A stretch of DNA of 64,000 bases from Polaromonas sp. 39-63-25 (GCF_002278925.1 NZ_NCJH01000004.1:62001-126000), one strand, 5' to 3'; shown: positions 30,446 through 40,840, numbered from the stretch's first letter. A program made the numbers and translations. Notes: generated from the sequence alone by a model not told the origin.

Positions 30446-30730
30446 TCAGCCTTCGAGAACCTCTTCAATCGCCGCCGTGGTCTGCAGCGCATGTTCGGCA
30501 ATCTGCGCCGACACCAGGGCCAGTGAAGCCAGCGCGTAGGTGCCGCTGATGATGCCCTTGTAGGCCACTTCGGCTGCGATGGCGTCCTGCCCCAGCCCTT
30601 CGGTGGCGGCCACGATGCAGGCCTCGATGCTGTCCAGCCCGGCGTCGCTGTACAGCTCCTCGCCCTCGTAGCTGACGCGGTATTCGTACTGGTCCTGCTC
30701 CATCAGGTCGATGTGGAAACGCACGATCAT
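30446..30730 (-). CDS. Conserved-looking hypothetical protein
   Basis: 94 aa (MIVRFHIDLMEQDQYEYRVS). An N-terminal beta-rich half is followed by an Ala-rich helical half (GIISGTYALASLALVSAQIAEHAL). No known domain recognised. It shares its strand with the flavoprotein gene upstream, separated by a 73-base spacer holding a dispersed repeat. Confidence 0.7.
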   Translation of the reverse strand: MIVRFHIDLMEQDQYEYRVSYEGEELYSDAGLDSIEACIVAATEGLGQDAIAAEVAYKGIISGTYALASLALVSAQIAEHALQTTAAIEEVLEG

Positions 30731-30763
30731 GGCAATACCCCTGCAAAAATAAAAACTGGATTA

Positions 30764-30814
30764 GCTATCAAATCAATAGCTGTCTTCGCCCGCACAGTAT
30801 GGACTACAGGCCGA
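30764..30814. repeat. Dispersed short repeat, intergenic copy
   Basis: GCTATCAAATCAATAGCTGT followed by CTTCGCCCGC and CTACAGGCC, matching the ATAGCTGCTTGCGC-core family. Its right end reaches the flavoprotein stop codon. Confidence 0.65.
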
Positions 30815-32183
30815 AATGGCTTAAAACGCCCTGCCCGGCCATACGCCCGCTGGCAAAACAGGCGCTCAGCAGGTAGCCGCCGGTGGGCGCTTCCCAGTCG
30901 AGCATTTCGCCGGCGCAGAACACCGGCTGCGCCACGCCCTGCAAGGTCTGCAGGTGCAACTGGCCGTCCATGGCGTCGAAAGACACGCCGCCGGCGCTGC
31001 TGATGGCTTCATCGATGGGGCGCGCCGCGACCACGCGCACCGGCAAGGCCTTGATCGCACGCGCCAGTTGCACCGGATCGTTCATCGCTTCCTTGCCGAG
31101 CAGCTCATGCAGCATCGCCGCTTTGATGCCTTCGATGCCCAGCCGGCTCTTGAGATGGCTGGACAGCGAGCGCGAGCCGCGCGGATGGCGCACCTCGACC
31201 AGCACCTGCTCGGGCGACTTGTCGGGCAGCAGATCCAGCAGGAAAGTTGCGCTGCCTTTCAGCGCAATTTCATCGCGCAGCAGGCTGGAGGCCGCGTAGA
31301 TCAGGCTGCCTTCGACACCGGTGGCGGTGGCGACGAACTCGCCCTTCCGGCTGAAGCTGCGGCCCTGCGAATCGGTGAAACTGATGGCCACCGACTTGAA
31401 AGGCTGACCGGCAAAACGGCTGGCGAAGTGTTCGGTCCAGCCCGGCTGCTGCGACGGTCCCTGCCCCACCAGTTCCCTGAAAAACTCGCGGCGGGTTTCG
31501 CCCTGTTCGGCGGCCGCCAGCGCGTGCGGCTCGGGGCCCACGTCAAAGCCGCAGTTCGAAGGCTGCAGCGGCGCCACGGCCACGCCGCGTGCGGCCAGCA
31601 GCGGCACCCAGGCGCCGTCCGAACCGAGCCGCGCCCAACTGCCGCCGCCCAGGGCCAGCACCACCGCGTCGGCCTGCACCTGCACCGGACCTGTGGGGGT
31701 TGAAAACGACAGCGAACCGTCTTCGGCCCAGCCCAGCCAGCGGTGCCGCATGGAGAACTTCACACCCGCGGCGCGCAGGCGCTGCAGCCAGGCGCGCAGC
31801 AGCGGCGCGGCCTTCATGTCCTTGGGAAACACGCGGCCCGAACTGCCGACAAAGGTCTCCACGCCCAGGGCTTGCGCCCAGGCGCGCAGCTCGGCGGGCC
31901 CGAAGGCGGCCAGCAGCGGCTGCAGCTGGGCACTGCGCTCGCCGTAACGGCTGAGGAAAGGTTCGGCGGCTTCGGAATGGGTGAGGTTCAGCCCGCCCTT
32001 GCCGGCCAGCAGGAACTTGCGGCCCACCGAAGGCATGGCGTCGTACACCTGCACGGACAGGGCCGCGCCGGCACCGGCCAGCACCTCGGCCGCCATGAGT
32101 CCGGCTGGGCCGCCGCCAATGATGGCCACACGCCGTGGCGGGGCGGGAGAAGTTGAATCGTTCAAGAAAATGTCCGTCTGCAC
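30804..32183 (-). CDS. BaiN/HI0933-type FAD-dependent oxidoreductase (TIGR03862-like)
   Basis: 459-aa flavoprotein. The dinucleotide motif VAIIGGGPAGLMAAE is near residues 19-33 and the second motif reads ADAVVLALGGGSWARLG. The C-terminal SSAGGVSFDAMDG and CAGEMLDWEAPTGGYLLSACFASG segments are hallmarks of this family, whose physiological substrate is mostly unknown. The start is a GTG at 32183; no better ATG lies before the FAD motif. Confidence 0.9.
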   Translation of the reverse strand: MQTDIFLNDSTSPAPPRRVAIIGGGPAGLMAAEVLAGAGAALSVQVYDAMPSVGRKFLLAGKGGLNLTHSEAAEPFLSRYGERSAQLQPLLAAFGPAELRAWAQALGVETFVGSSGRVFPKDMKAAPLLRAWLQRLRAAGVKFSMRHRWLGWAEDGSLSFSTPTGPVQVQADAVVLALGGGSWARLGSDGAWVPLLAARGVAVAPLQPSNCGFDVGPEPHALAAAEQGETRREFFRELVGQGPSQQPGWTEHFASRFAGQPFKSVAISFTDSQGRSFSRKGEFVATATGVEGSLIYAASSLLRDEIALKGSATFLLDLLPDKSPEQVLVEVRHPRGSRSLSSHLKSRLGIEGIKAAMLHELLGKEAMNDPVQLARAIKALPVRVVAARPIDEAISSAGGVSFDAMDGQLHLQTLQGVAQPVFCAGEMLDWEAPTGGYLLSACFASGRMAGQGVLSHFGL

Positions 32184-32240
32184 GTGATGGCAATGTGAAA
32201 TGGCACAGGAAGCAGCACATCCGGCGGGGCCGGCTTGCTC

Positions 32241-32291
32241 TGTTTTTTATAGCTGGCAGCGCCCGTCCCTCAGGGGCTGCGATGCAAAAAG
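32241..32291. repeat. Dispersed short repeat, intergenic copy
   Basis: TTTTTTATAGCTGGCAGCGC followed by CAGGGGCTGCGATG: same family, in the spacer between the helicase-nuclease operon end and the flavoprotein start. Confidence 0.55.
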
Positions 32292-32343
32292 ACCTAAAGC
32301 CTGGCAAAGGTGCCGGTGGCAGGCCGATTCGCTGATGCCTTGA

Positions 32344-35300
32344 TTATTGCAGTTCGCCGGAAAGCTCGACGACCGTTCCTCGTCCCGTCAGGAAAGCCGC
32401 CTTCACTGGCGCGCCGGGGTAAATCAGTTGCACCGCCGCCCGGTAGTCCTGCAACTGGGCCATCAGCCCAGGCTGCAGCTCCGGCGCGGCTGCCGATTTG
32501 TAGTCAAGCACCCACCAGTGGCCTTCATGGCCGGCGTCCTTGCGCTGCACCAGGCGGTCCAGCCGCAGTGCCTGGCCGGCATAGACCAGATCCACCTCGT
32601 TGCCCTGCCAGGCCACAGTTTCCGCGCTCCAGGCCCAGGCACCCTCGCCCGCCAGAATGCGCCCGGCCAGTCCGGCAGCCTCGGCCGCCTGCGCCGGGCT
32701 CAGGCGAAACTCGCGCGCCGCTGCCTTCACCTGTTCCGTCGACAAGGCACCGCCCCACTCCAGCAGGCGATGCATGGCCTTGCCGATGCGTGCCTTCAGC
32801 GAGTCTTCGTCCACCCGCTCCACAGCAGGCGCAGCGGGCGCCAGACCTTCGGGCAAGGCAGGCAGCTCGGGCAGGTAAAACACGCCGCTGTCCGCCAGGT
32901 CCGGCCGCGCTGCGGCAGATTCGTCGGCCACCGGTGCAGGCAGCTCGCCCACCAGTGCCTGCAAGCGCTGCCACCAGCTTTCAGTGGTCACGCGGTGCGG
33001 TGCTATGGAGGAAATCACCAGCGTATGGCGGGCGCGCGTCAGCGCCACATACAGGGCGTTGAGTTCTTCGCGCTTGCGCGCGGCCAGCTCGCTGGCCAGC
33101 GTGTCGGCGGCGCAGGCCGGCGGCCGGCTTTCGCTGACCAGGAAGACAAACTTGCGCGGCTCGGTCGCCTCGCCGGGCCAGTCGACCAGCACGCCCATGC
33201 TGTCGGCGTTGCGTTCCACGGTGTCGGTGTCCAGCAGCAGCACGGCCTCGGCTTCGAGTCCCTTGGCGCCATGAATCGTCAGTAGCCGGACCGCCTCGCT
33301 GCTGACGGCTGCCGGCGCCTGGGTGCCACCGGCCTTGAGCGCGCGCACAAAACCATAAGGCGTGGCGTAACGCCCACCATCCAGCGCCAGCGACACACCC
33401 AGCAGCGCGCGCAGATTCGCCAGCACCGCGCTGCGCTGCGCCGCCGGGGCCGCCGCGCCAAAACGCGCCAGCACGTCGCCGTCGTCGTAAATGCCCTGCA
33501 ACGCATCGTGCGGCGGCAGGCGGTCCAGCCAGCTCTTCCACTTGGTCAAAACCGGACCCAGCCCTTTCAGGTCGGGCGCAAGCAGCTCCTCTTTTTGTAG
33601 CAGGCTGTACCACGGCAGGTGGTGCTCGCGCTGCAGCAGGGCCAGTTGCACCAGGCATTCATCGCCCAGGCCAAACAGCGGGGAACGCAACGCGCGCGCC
33701 AGCGACAGGTCGTGCTGCGGCGACACCAGCACGTCGAGCAGCGCCACCACATCCAGCACTTCGCAGCAGTCGATGAGTTCGGTTTTCTCACCCACTTGTG
33801 CAGGGATGTGCAGCGCACGCAGTTCATCCTGCAGCGGCAGCAGGCCGGCGCGCTTGCGCGAGAGGACCATCACGTCTTGCGGCCTGAGGCCACCCGCTAC
33901 CTGTTCTGAAATCCAGGCAGCAGCCTGGCGCGCTTCGCGCGTGCGCAGGGTTTCTTCCGGCAGCTCGCGCGGCGTTGTCAGGCTGTCGCGCCAGCCGGCG
34001 GCCAGCGGCGAGGTTTCTTCTTCGTCCTTGTTCCGCGGGATGGGCGGCAGGCGGCCCACGGCGCCGGCCAGGCCCGAGGCCGTGGTGTGTTCGCGAAAGC
34101 CCTCGTACGCGTCGGTTTCGCGCGCTGTGGCCATGACCGAGTTGACGGTGTCGATCACGGCTTCTGCATTGCGCCGGGTGTGGTCGCAGCTGAGCAGATC
34201 ACCGCCCAGGCCGTGCACCACAAAAGCCTGCGCGGCACGAAACACCTGCGGCTCGGCACGGCGGAAGCGGTAAATGCTTTGTTTGGGGTCACCCACCAGG
34301 AACACGCTGGGTGCGGTGCCGGCACCCGAGTAGCCGATGAGCCAGGCGTACAGCGCCTGCCACTGCAGCGGGTTGGTGTCCTGGAACTCGTCGATCATCA
34401 AATGCCGGATGCGCGCGTCCAGCCGCTCCTGCACCCAGCCCGACAGCACCGGGTCGGCCAGCATCAGCAGCGCGGCGCGTTCAACATCGTTCATGTCGAC
34501 CCAGCCGCGGTCGCGCTTCAAGCCGGTGAACTGGGCAATCAGCACACGCGTCAGGCGCGCCATGCGCTGCTGGTAGAGCCAGGCGTCGTGCTGCTGGCGG
34601 GCCGCCACCACGCGCAGCACCAGATCCTGGGCCATGCGTACCTGTTCGATGCCGACGATTTTTTCGCCGAACTTGCGGGGCGTGCCCTTGTCGGTCAGCA
34701 GGGCCGCGATGGCCGCCGGGAAGTCGCCGGCCGTCAGCGCACGCTCCAGCTCCACCCCCTTGGCCGAAAAAGTCGGCGCGCTCGCGCGGCCCAGCGCCAC
34801 GGCGGCGTCACTGAGGGTTTGCCGGTGAAAGCGGTTGGTGCTGAGCGACTCTTCCGGTTCATCAAGGCCGCCAAATTCGGTGAACTGTGCGCTGAAGGCT
34901 TGCACCGAGGTGTCGATCACGCCTTTTTCATCGGCCAGCGTGAACTCGGTGCGCTTGTCGAGTGCGGCCTGCAGCGCCTTGTCGGTCTGGAAGCGCCCAT
35001 AGGCCAGCACCACCGCCTCAAAGTCGGCCTTGAGCGCGGCATCAGCCGAAACGGCTGCGTAAAAGCGCCGCCACACCAGCGCGCGCGCCGGCGCGTCGTC
35101 TTCCAGCAGCTCGTAGTTCACCGGCAGCTCCAGGCGCTGCAGCACCGCCACCGGCGCGCTGCGCAGCAGGGCCGCAAACCAGCTGTGGAAGGTGCGGATC
35201 TGCACCGAGCGGCCGCTGGCCAGAATGGATCGGTATAAATTTGATAGCTGCTCGCGCACGGCCTGTGCGGACTGCAGGCCTTTTTGGCTTGAAAAATCAG

Positions 35301-35658
35301 CCTGGACGCCGCGCATCTCCAGTTCGCGCTGAAGGGTGGCGTCATCGGCATGGGCAAAAGCCTTGAGCCATTCGTCCAGCCGCTCGCGCATTTCGCCGGC
35401 GGCTTTTTTGGTGAAGGTGATGGCCAGAATCTCGTGCGGCAGCACCTGCTGCCCCGGTGCAGCCGTGGCCCCGTCAAGCAAGGCGCGCACGATGCGCGAC
35501 ACCAGCATCCAGGTCTTGCCCGCACCGGCGCAGGCCTCCACCGCCACGCTGCGCCGCGGGTCGCAGGCGATGGCGTAGAACGCATCAGCGGAGACCGGCG
35601 CGCCGTTGCACTCGTAGGCGGCGGTGTGGGGAATCAGCGATGGGGTTGAAGCGCTCAT
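32344..35658 (-). CDS. UvrD-like helicase/exonuclease (AddA-like)
   Basis: 1104-aa SF1A helicase with a C-terminal nuclease, proposed to process double-strand breaks with the upstream gene as an AddAB-type pair. Motifs in order: Walker A EACAGAGKTWM, motif II DEFQDTNPLQW, motif III GDPKQSIYRFRRA, motif V TIHGAKGLE, motif VI ALTRARHTLV. The nuclease core is LRLDRLV...WVLDYKSA near residue 1055. Start overlaps the upstream stop (ATGA). Two segments match a dispersed repeat. Confidence 0.92.
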   Translation of the reverse strand: MSASTPSLIPHTAAYECNGAPVSADAFYAIACDPRRSVAVEACAGAGKTWMLVSRIVRALLDGATAAPGQQVLPHEILAITFTKKAAGEMRERLDEWLKAFAHADDATLQRELEMRGVQADFSSQKGLQSAQAVREQLSNLYRSILASGRSVQIRTFHSWFAALLRSAPVAVLQRLELPVNYELLEDDAPARALVWRRFYAAVSADAALKADFEAVVLAYGRFQTDKALQAALDKRTEFTLADEKGVIDTSVQAFSAQFTEFGGLDEPEESLSTNRFHRQTLSDAAVALGRASAPTFSAKGVELERALTAGDFPAAIAALLTDKGTPRKFGEKIVGIEQVRMAQDLVLRVVAARQQHDAWLYQQRMARLTRVLIAQFTGLKRDRGWVDMNDVERAALLMLADPVLSGWVQERLDARIRHLMIDEFQDTNPLQWQALYAWLIGYSGAGTAPSVFLVGDPKQSIYRFRRAEPQVFRAAQAFVVHGLGGDLLSCDHTRRNAEAVIDTVNSVMATARETDAYEGFREHTTASGLAGAVGRLPPIPRNKDEEETSPLAAGWRDSLTTPRELPEETLRTREARQAAAWISEQVAGGLRPQDVMVLSRKRAGLLPLQDELRALHIPAQVGEKTELIDCCEVLDVVALLDVLVSPQHDLSLARALRSPLFGLGDECLVQLALLQREHHLPWYSLLQKEELLAPDLKGLGPVLTKWKSWLDRLPPHDALQGIYDDGDVLARFGAAAPAAQRSAVLANLRALLGVSLALDGGRYATPYGFVRALKAGGTQAPAAVSSEAVRLLTIHGAKGLEAEAVLLLDTDTVERNADSMGVLVDWPGEATEPRKFVFLVSESRPPACAADTLASELAARKREELNALYVALTRARHTLVISSIAPHRVTTESWWQRLQALVGELPAPVADESAAARPDLADSGVFYLPELPALPEGLAPAAPAVERVDEDSLKARIGKAMHRLLEWGGALSTEQVKAAAREFRLSPAQAAEAAGLAGRILAGEGAWAWSAETVAWQGNEVDLVYAGQALRLDRLVQRKDAGHEGHWWVLDYKSAAAPELQPGLMAQLQDYRAAVQLIYPGAPVKAAFLTGRGTVVELSGELQ
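33557..33601. repeat. Dispersed repeat inside the AddA-like gene
   Basis: CAGCCCTTTCAGGTCGGGCG, CAAGCAGCTCC and TTTTTGTAG match the minus orientation of the ATAGCTGCTTGCGC-core family; encodes roughly LLQKEELLAPDLKGLG. Confidence 0.55.
35236..35298. repeat. Dispersed repeat inside the AddA-like gene, second copy
   Basis: AATTTGATAGCTGCTCGCGC, then GGACTGCAGGCC and a TTTTTGG end: one of the best matches to the family, in frame in the N-terminal helicase domain (around FSSQKGLQSAQAVREQLSN). Confidence 0.68.
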
Positions 35659-38243
35659 ACGCCCTCTCCTGCCGTGGATTCCCCGTCCAGACTCCAGAAG
35701 TCTTTACGACAGAGTCCTCGGGCAGCGCAGTAATCGCAGGCCTTGCCTTCGCCCAGCGCCGGCAGTTTGGCACCGCGTTCAATACGTGCCATGTCGGTCA
35801 GGATGCTGTCGATGAGTTCGTCGCGCAGGCCGACGATGTCGGGCTGCTCATAGGTTTTGGTGGGTTCCTTCTCGCCCAGGTTGACGTAGGCCGCTGCCAG
35901 CGTGTCGTCGCTCATCAAGGCGGCATAAAACGCCAGTTGGGTGTCTTCCTGGCCGTTCTTGATGCGCTCGCTCGTGGTGGTGCGCGGCTCGGTCTTGTAG
36001 TCAATCACCAGAGCATGCCCGTCGGGCTGGCGATCGATGCGGTCAAGTTTGCCGAGCAGCGTGAGCGTGCCGACGGGCACCTCGCGCCAGACTTCGGCTT
36101 CATCGAACACCGCGCCGGTGGCTTCGTGGTCGGCCAGCCATTTCAAATAGCCCTCGCGTACGCCGGGCCAGGCCGCGGCAAAGGGCAAAAACTCGCTGTC
36201 GCTGAGTGCCAGCTCCTGCGTGGCGCGCTCGGCCGCTATATTTATCATAGCTGTCCGCGCTGATGCATCGGTCGTTGGCGCCGCCTTGAGTGCTTCATGG
36301 AAATGCCGCAGCAGGCTGTGCAGCCAGTTGCCGAAGTCGCGCTTGCCCAGCTCGCTTTCGAGTTCTTCAGGCTCCTGCAGCCGCAGCTGGCGCAGCGCAA
36401 AAAAGCGGTAAGGGCAACGCCGCAGGTCTTCATAGGCGCTGGCCGAAAGACGGTTGACGGGCAAGGCCTCGCCGGTCGGAAAGGGATGGAGCGTGGGCTG
36501 GGTGGCCACGGCACGCAGGCTGCGAGGGTCGGTGGCCATGCCCTGTGCTGCGTCCCGGTCCAGCAGCAGCTCCTGCACAAAGCCGCTGGGGATCAGGTGT
36601 TCGCCCGACTCACTGGTACGCCAAAGCACATCGAGATGCGGCATGTGCAGGGCATAGTGCCAGGCCTGGCGCTGGCCGGCGGCAAGCACTTCCCGCGACG
36701 GCAGGCCCAGCAACTCGCGCTGGCCGGGCGTCCAGGGGCCGGCGGGTTCCGGCGACACCGGCAGGCGGATTTCATCGCAGCCCGGCAGCACCACGGCCTG
36801 CATGGGCCGCCCAAGCAGTTGCTGCAGCGGCAGGATGACCACTTGTTCTGCGGGCGGATGCACAGGGGAAAATTTGCCGCCTTCCAGCGCCTGGTTGGCC
36901 CACTGCGTGAAGTCATGCAGCCGCATCACCGGCGATGCTTCAAATTCGGTTTCGGCGCCTTCATGCAGGCGCAGCACATCCAGCACCGTTTGCCCGGCCT
37001 CGTCCTGCGCCAACGCATCCCACTGCCCCGCCGATTGCAAAAGGGTGCGCAGGTCGCGCAGCCATATCGCCAGAGGGCGGGCCCGGCCGAATGGGCTGCG
37101 CAACGCGTTCACTTCGCGCGCCAACGGCCCCGTTGCCGCAAAGGCGGTCGGCAGGAGGCCTTCTTCCGGAAAATCCGGCAGGTCGCGCCAGGCGCGCACA
37201 CCGGTCTTGCGCAGTTCGGTTTCGGCAGCCGTGACCAGGGCGGCGTCAAATGCCGCTGCGTTTTTCAACCAGTCCAGCACGGCGTCCGTCGATGCATCCC
37301 AGGGCATGGCGCGCAGCAGGCTCATCAGGCTGGCGGCAGCCCGGGTGGTCGAGAGCTTCCAGCCGGTTTCGTCACGCATGGCGATACCGCGCTCTGCCAG
37401 CATGGCGCCGACACGGCGCGTGAGTTGCCGGTCCTGCGCAATCAACGCCACCGGGCTGCGGCCTTGCGCCAGGTGCGCCAGCACGCAGGCGGCAGCCCGG
37501 CCGGCTTCGTCTTCTGCGTCCTGCGCAATATGCAGCGCGGGGGGTGCCGAGGACTCTTCCAGGGAAAGGCAGAGCGGGATGGAAACCGAACGTTCGCCGA
37601 AATGGGCCTCGAGGGCTTCAATGAGCGGGTCGGCCTGAAAGCCTTCCAGCACGGCAAACAGCTGCGGGTTCGCCTGGAAAAGGCGGTCTGTGGGATAGGA
37701 AGAAGCCGCCGCCCAAGCCAGCGCTATGCGCCCCACGGCCGCCTCGAGTGCCAGCACCGGCGAATCCAGGCCCGCACCCAGCGTCAGCGCGAGCCGCTCG
37801 CTCCAGGCCCGGCGCCCGGCCGGCACGACGGCAGCGGCCACACCAGCCAGGCTCCAGGCCGCCTCGACCAGCCGGCCGGCCAGTGCGTCCTGCTGGGCGC
37901 CCAGGCCCGCACGGCCCAGCAGCGATGCGGCTGTGAGCATGTCGACCGCCACATCCATGCGCACATCGTCGCCCGAAGGGACATGCAGGCCCAGCGTGCC
38001 GCCCAGGCCGCTGGCCCAATTCATGGTGGTCTCAAAGCGGGGAACAAAAAAAGTCTCCCCCGCCTGCGCAGCCCAGGCCCGGCGTGCCTGCTGGATCAGC
38101 TGGGCATAGGGCAGCAACACCACGACCTCTGCCGGGTGGACCTCCCGCGCCCGCACCACGGCTGCCAGCTGGCCCATCGCCTGCTGCCAGCACAGCGCAT
38201 CAGGCGTAGGCAAGGCGGCGTCGGCGGTCGGGGCGAGTGGCAT
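35655..38243 (-). CDS. PD-(D/E)XK nuclease (AddB-like)
   Basis: About 862 aa from ATG 38243; an upstream in-frame TTG at 38327 would add 28 residues. Inactivated helicase-like N-terminal half and a RecB-family nuclease at the C-terminus: GKLDRIDRQPDG...VIDYKTEPR. Four cysteines (RRCPYRF, then KACDYCAARGLC) fit the iron-sulfur staple of AddB proteins. Translationally coupled to the helicase gene, forming a two-subunit recombination nuclease. A short repeat-like stretch lies at 36235-36275. Confidence 0.9.
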   Translation of the reverse strand: MPLAPTADAALPTPDALCWQQAMGQLAAVVRAREVHPAEVVVLLPYAQLIQQARRAWAAQAGETFFVPRFETTMNWASGLGGTLGLHVPSGDDVRMDVAVDMLTAASLLGRAGLGAQQDALAGRLVEAAWSLAGVAAAVVPAGRRAWSERLALTLGAGLDSPVLALEAAVGRIALAWAAASSYPTDRLFQANPQLFAVLEGFQADPLIEALEAHFGERSVSIPLCLSLEESSAPPALHIAQDAEDEAGRAAACVLAHLAQGRSPVALIAQDRQLTRRVGAMLAERGIAMRDETGWKLSTTRAAASLMSLLRAMPWDASTDAVLDWLKNAAAFDAALVTAAETELRKTGVRAWRDLPDFPEEGLLPTAFAATGPLAREVNALRSPFGRARPLAIWLRDLRTLLQSAGQWDALAQDEAGQTVLDVLRLHEGAETEFEASPVMRLHDFTQWANQALEGGKFSPVHPPAEQVVILPLQQLLGRPMQAVVLPGCDEIRLPVSPEPAGPWTPGQRELLGLPSREVLAAGQRQAWHYALHMPHLDVLWRTSESGEHLIPSGFVQELLLDRDAAQGMATDPRSLRAVATQPTLHPFPTGEALPVNRLSASAYEDLRRCPYRFFALRQLRLQEPEELESELGKRDFGNWLHSLLRHFHEALKAAPTTDASARTAMINIAAERATQELALSDSEFLPFAAAWPGVREGYLKWLADHEATGAVFDEAEVWREVPVGTLTLLGKLDRIDRQPDGHALVIDYKTEPRTTTSERIKNGQEDTQLAFYAALMSDDTLAAAYVNLGEKEPTKTYEQPDIVGLRDELIDSILTDMARIERGAKLPALGEGKACDYCAARGLCRKDFWSLDGESTAGEGV
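36235..36275. repeat. Dispersed repeat-like segment inside the AddB-like gene
   Basis: CTATATTTATCATAGCTGTC followed by CGCGCTGATGC resembles the core of the same family; shorter and more diverged than other copies. Confidence 0.45.
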
Positions 38244-38453
38244 GGCAGGGTTGGAGATAGGCTGGTCGCAGGAAAGAAATGGGCAAAGTCCGTGAAATGA
38301 AGCGGGCGCGGTGGCCAAACGCCGCAAATTGAATAATCGCTATCGGAGCCATAGCCCCGGCGTGTCCGACCCGGCCACTTGCTTTCTGCCACAATGACTG
38401 CAACTTTAGTCCCCAACGTATCGTAACCATCCTAACCAGACAAAGGAGCCGCC

Positions 38454-38786
38454 ATGGCGAGCGAACTGATCAAACATACCACCGATGCCACCTTCGAAGC
38501 CGACGTGCTGCAGGCCTCCAAACCCGTGCTGGTCGACTACTGGGCCGAGTGGTGCGGCCCCTGCAAGATGATTGCCCCGATTCTGGACGAAGTCGCCACC
38601 GGTTACGACGGCCGCCTGCAGATCGCCAAGATGAATGTGGACGAAAACCGCGACATTCCCGCCAAGTTCGGCATTCGCGGCATCCCGACGCTGATGCTGT
38701 TCAAGGACGGCCAGCTGGCCGCCACCAAGGTCGGCGCCATGAGCAAGGCGCAACTGACCGCCTTCATCGACCAGCAACTGGTCTGA
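38454..38786 (+). CDS. trxA: Thioredoxin 1
   Basis: 110-aa cytoplasmic disulfide reductase. Active site WCGPCK with Cys34 and Cys37, the cis-Pro segment [10 protein letters not shown], and the buried Asp in [14 protein letters not shown] lies just before the start. Upstream of rho, the common order in proteobacteria. Confidence 0.98.
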   Translation: MASELIKHTTDATFEADVLQASKPVLVDYWAEWCGPCKMIAPILDEVATGYDGRLQIAKMNVDENRDIPAKFGIRGIPTLMLFKDGQLAATKVGAMSKAQLTAFIDQQLV

Positions 38787-39054
38787 TCGGCCTTGTCCCC
38801 AGCCACCGGCGCGCTGTCCCTGCACAGCCTGCCGGTGCGCCATCCGGCATGAAGCGGATCGGCAGGACCTGCTCCCGCACCTCCATCGCCCCGATAACCA
38901 CCCCCAATTTCCTGTCATAATGGCCCTGTTCGCTGACCGGCTGCTGCCGGCCGGTTCGAGTTCCCGGTTTGTGAAGCGCCTCTAGCTTCCTTTCAGACCT
39001 CCCCCGTTTTTTATCTGAACTCCGCGAGGAGTTGACTTCACGCAAGGTTTCCCC
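38787..39054 (+). promoter_or_regulatory. trxA-rho spacer: rho leader
   Basis: 268 bases without a gene. A CATAAT -10-like box is at 38916-38921. A small hairpin AACTCC-GCGA-GGAGTT (39018-39033) ends 21 bases before the rho start, and its GGAG could serve as or hide a ribosome site. Rho is autogenously attenuated in its leader in E. coli, so a similar role is plausible. Confidence 0.4.
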
Positions 39055-40317
39055 ATGCACTTAAACGAACTCAAGGCACTGCACGTGTCTGAAGTCCTCA
39101 AGCAGGCCGAAGAGCTTGAGATCGAAAACACCGGCCGCATGCGCAAGCAGGAGCTGATGTTCGCGATCATCAAGAAGCGCTCCAAAACGGGTGAAACCAT
39201 CGTTGCCGACGGCGTGCTCGAAGTGCTGCCCGACGGCTTCGGCTTCCTGCGTGCGCCGGACTCCAGCTACACCGCCTCCACCGACGACATCTACATCAGC
39301 CCGAGCCAGATCCGCCGCTTCAACCTGCACACCGGCGACATGATCGAAGGCGAAGTGCGCACCCCGAAAGACGGCGAGCGCTACTTTGCCCTGAACAAGC
39401 TCGACAAGGTCAACGACGGCGCACCTGAAGCCAACAAGCACAAGGTGATGTTCGAGAACCTGACGCCGCTGTTCCCGCGTGAGCAGTTCAAGCTCGAGCG
39501 CGACATCAAGGGCGAGGAAAACCTGACCAGCCGCATCATTGACATCATCGCCCCCATCGGCAAGGGCCAGCGCGCCCTGCTGGTGGCGCCGCCCAAGTCC
39601 GGCAAGACCGTGATGATGCAGAACATCGCCCACGCCATCACCGCCAACTACCCCGAAGTGGTCATGATGGTGCTGCTGGTCGACGAGCGCCCTGAAGAGG
39701 TCACCGAAATGCAGCGCAGCGTGCGCGGCGAAGTGATCTCCTCGACCTTTGACGAACCCGCCGCGCGCCACGTGCACGTGGCCGAAATGGTGATCGAGCG
39801 CGCCAAGCGCCTGGTCGAACTCGGCAAGGACGTGGTGATCCTGCTGGACTCCATCACCCGCCTGGCCCGTGCCTACAACAACGTGCTGCCCTCTTCCGGC
39901 AAGGTGCTGACCGGCGGTGTGGACGCCAACGCGCTGCAGCGCCCGAAACGTTTCTTCGGCGCCGCGCGCAAGATCGAGGAAGGCGGCAGCCTGACCATCA
40001 TCGGCACCGCGCTGGTCGATACCGGCAGCCGCATGGACGAGGTGATCTTCGAGGAATTCAAGGGCACCGGCAACTGCGAAATCCACCTGGACCGCCGCCT
40101 CTACGAAAAACGCGTGTTCCCGGCGATTCACCTGAACCGCAGCGGCACCCGCAAGGAAGAACTGCTGCTGGCCCCCGAAATCCTGCAAAAGTCGCGGATT
40201 TTGCGCCAATTCATGTACAACATGGACGAAATCGAGTCCATGGAACTGATGCTCAAAAACATGAAAGCCACCAAGAACAACCACGAGTTCTTCGACATGA
40301 TGAGGCGGGGTGGTTAG
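39055..40317 (+). CDS. rho: Transcription termination factor Rho
   Basis: 420-aa hexameric RNA helicase. N-terminal Rho_N helix bundle ([19 protein letters not shown]), cold-shock-like RNA-binding domain ([16 protein letters not shown]), P-loop [11 protein letters not shown] near residue 180, Walker [18 protein letters not shown], and the Q/R-loop region [20 protein letters not shown]. Full length. Followed by a GC-rich repeat and rpmE2. Confidence 0.98.
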   Translation: MHLNELKALHVSEVLKQAEELEIENTGRMRKQELMFAIIKKRSKTGETIVADGVLEVLPDGFGFLRAPDSSYTASTDDIYISPSQIRRFNLHTGDMIEGEVRTPKDGERYFALNKLDKVNDGAPEANKHKVMFENLTPLFPREQFKLERDIKGEENLTSRIIDIIAPIGKGQRALLVAPPKSGKTVMMQNIAHAITANYPEVVMMVLLVDERPEEVTEMQRSVRGEVISSTFDEPAARHVHVAEMVIERAKRLVELGKDVVILLDSITRLARAYNNVLPSSGKVLTGGVDANALQRPKRFFGAARKIEEGGSLTIIGTALVDTGSRMDEVIFEEFKGTGNCEIHLDRRLYEKRVFPAIHLNRSGTRKEELLLAPEILQKSRILRQFMYNMDEIESMELMLKNMKATKNNHEFFDMMRRGG

Positions 40318-40342
40318 CCCCCTGCCCGCTGACTGAATTAGT

Positions 40343-40436
40343 CCAGCCGGGGCCGCGGAACCGGCTTTGCCGGGCCGCAGGCGCAGCGCCCCCTCGGGGG
40401 GCAGCGTTTACACGCAGTGAAAAAGCGTGGGGGCCC
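40343..40436. repeat. GC-rich dispersed repeat, copy 3
   Basis: Fills the rho-rpmE2 spacer. Starts CCAGCCGGGGCCGCGGAACC, has CCCCCTCGGGGGGCAGCG in the middle and ends AAGCGTGGGGGCCCC. Confidence 0.85.
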
Positions 40437-40528
40437 CGTAAGTGCTTGATTCCATGGCATAATGTGAGGCTTCACGGAAAGTGCTCAGAACTGGTTTGAG
40501 TGGCTCCCGAAACGAACAAGGAAAGATC

Positions 40529-40810
40529 ATGAAAGAAGGCATTCACCCCAACTACCGCGAAGTTTGTTTCCTGGACATGTCCAACAACTTCAAGTTTGTG
40601 ACCCGTTCCTGCGCCAACACCAAAGAAATGGTGAAGATGGAAGACGGCCGCGAACTGCCGCTGTACAAACTCGATACGTCGAGCGAATCGCATCCGTTTT
40701 ACACCGGCACACAGAAATCCGTGGACAACATGGGTGGCCGCGTCGAGAAATTCCGCAACCGTTTTGGCAAGACCGCTGCCAAAGACGCTGCAGCACCTGC
40801 TGCCGAGTAA
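40529..40810 (+). CDS. rpmE2: 50S ribosomal protein L31 type B
   Basis: 93 aa from ATG 40529, with AAGGAAAG just upstream. [21 protein letters not shown] and [30 protein letters not shown] are typical of the zinc-independent C- form; the CxxC zinc ligands of the C+ form are absent. Ends in a short Ala-rich tail before a strong terminator. Confidence 0.97.
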   Translation: MKEGIHPNYREVCFLDMSNNFKFVTRSCANTKEMVKMEDGRELPLYKLDTSSESHPFYTGTQKSVDNMGGRVEKFRNRFGKTAAKDAAAPAAE

Positions 40811-40840
40811 GCTGCAAAACTGCTCCGGCCACACGAAAAA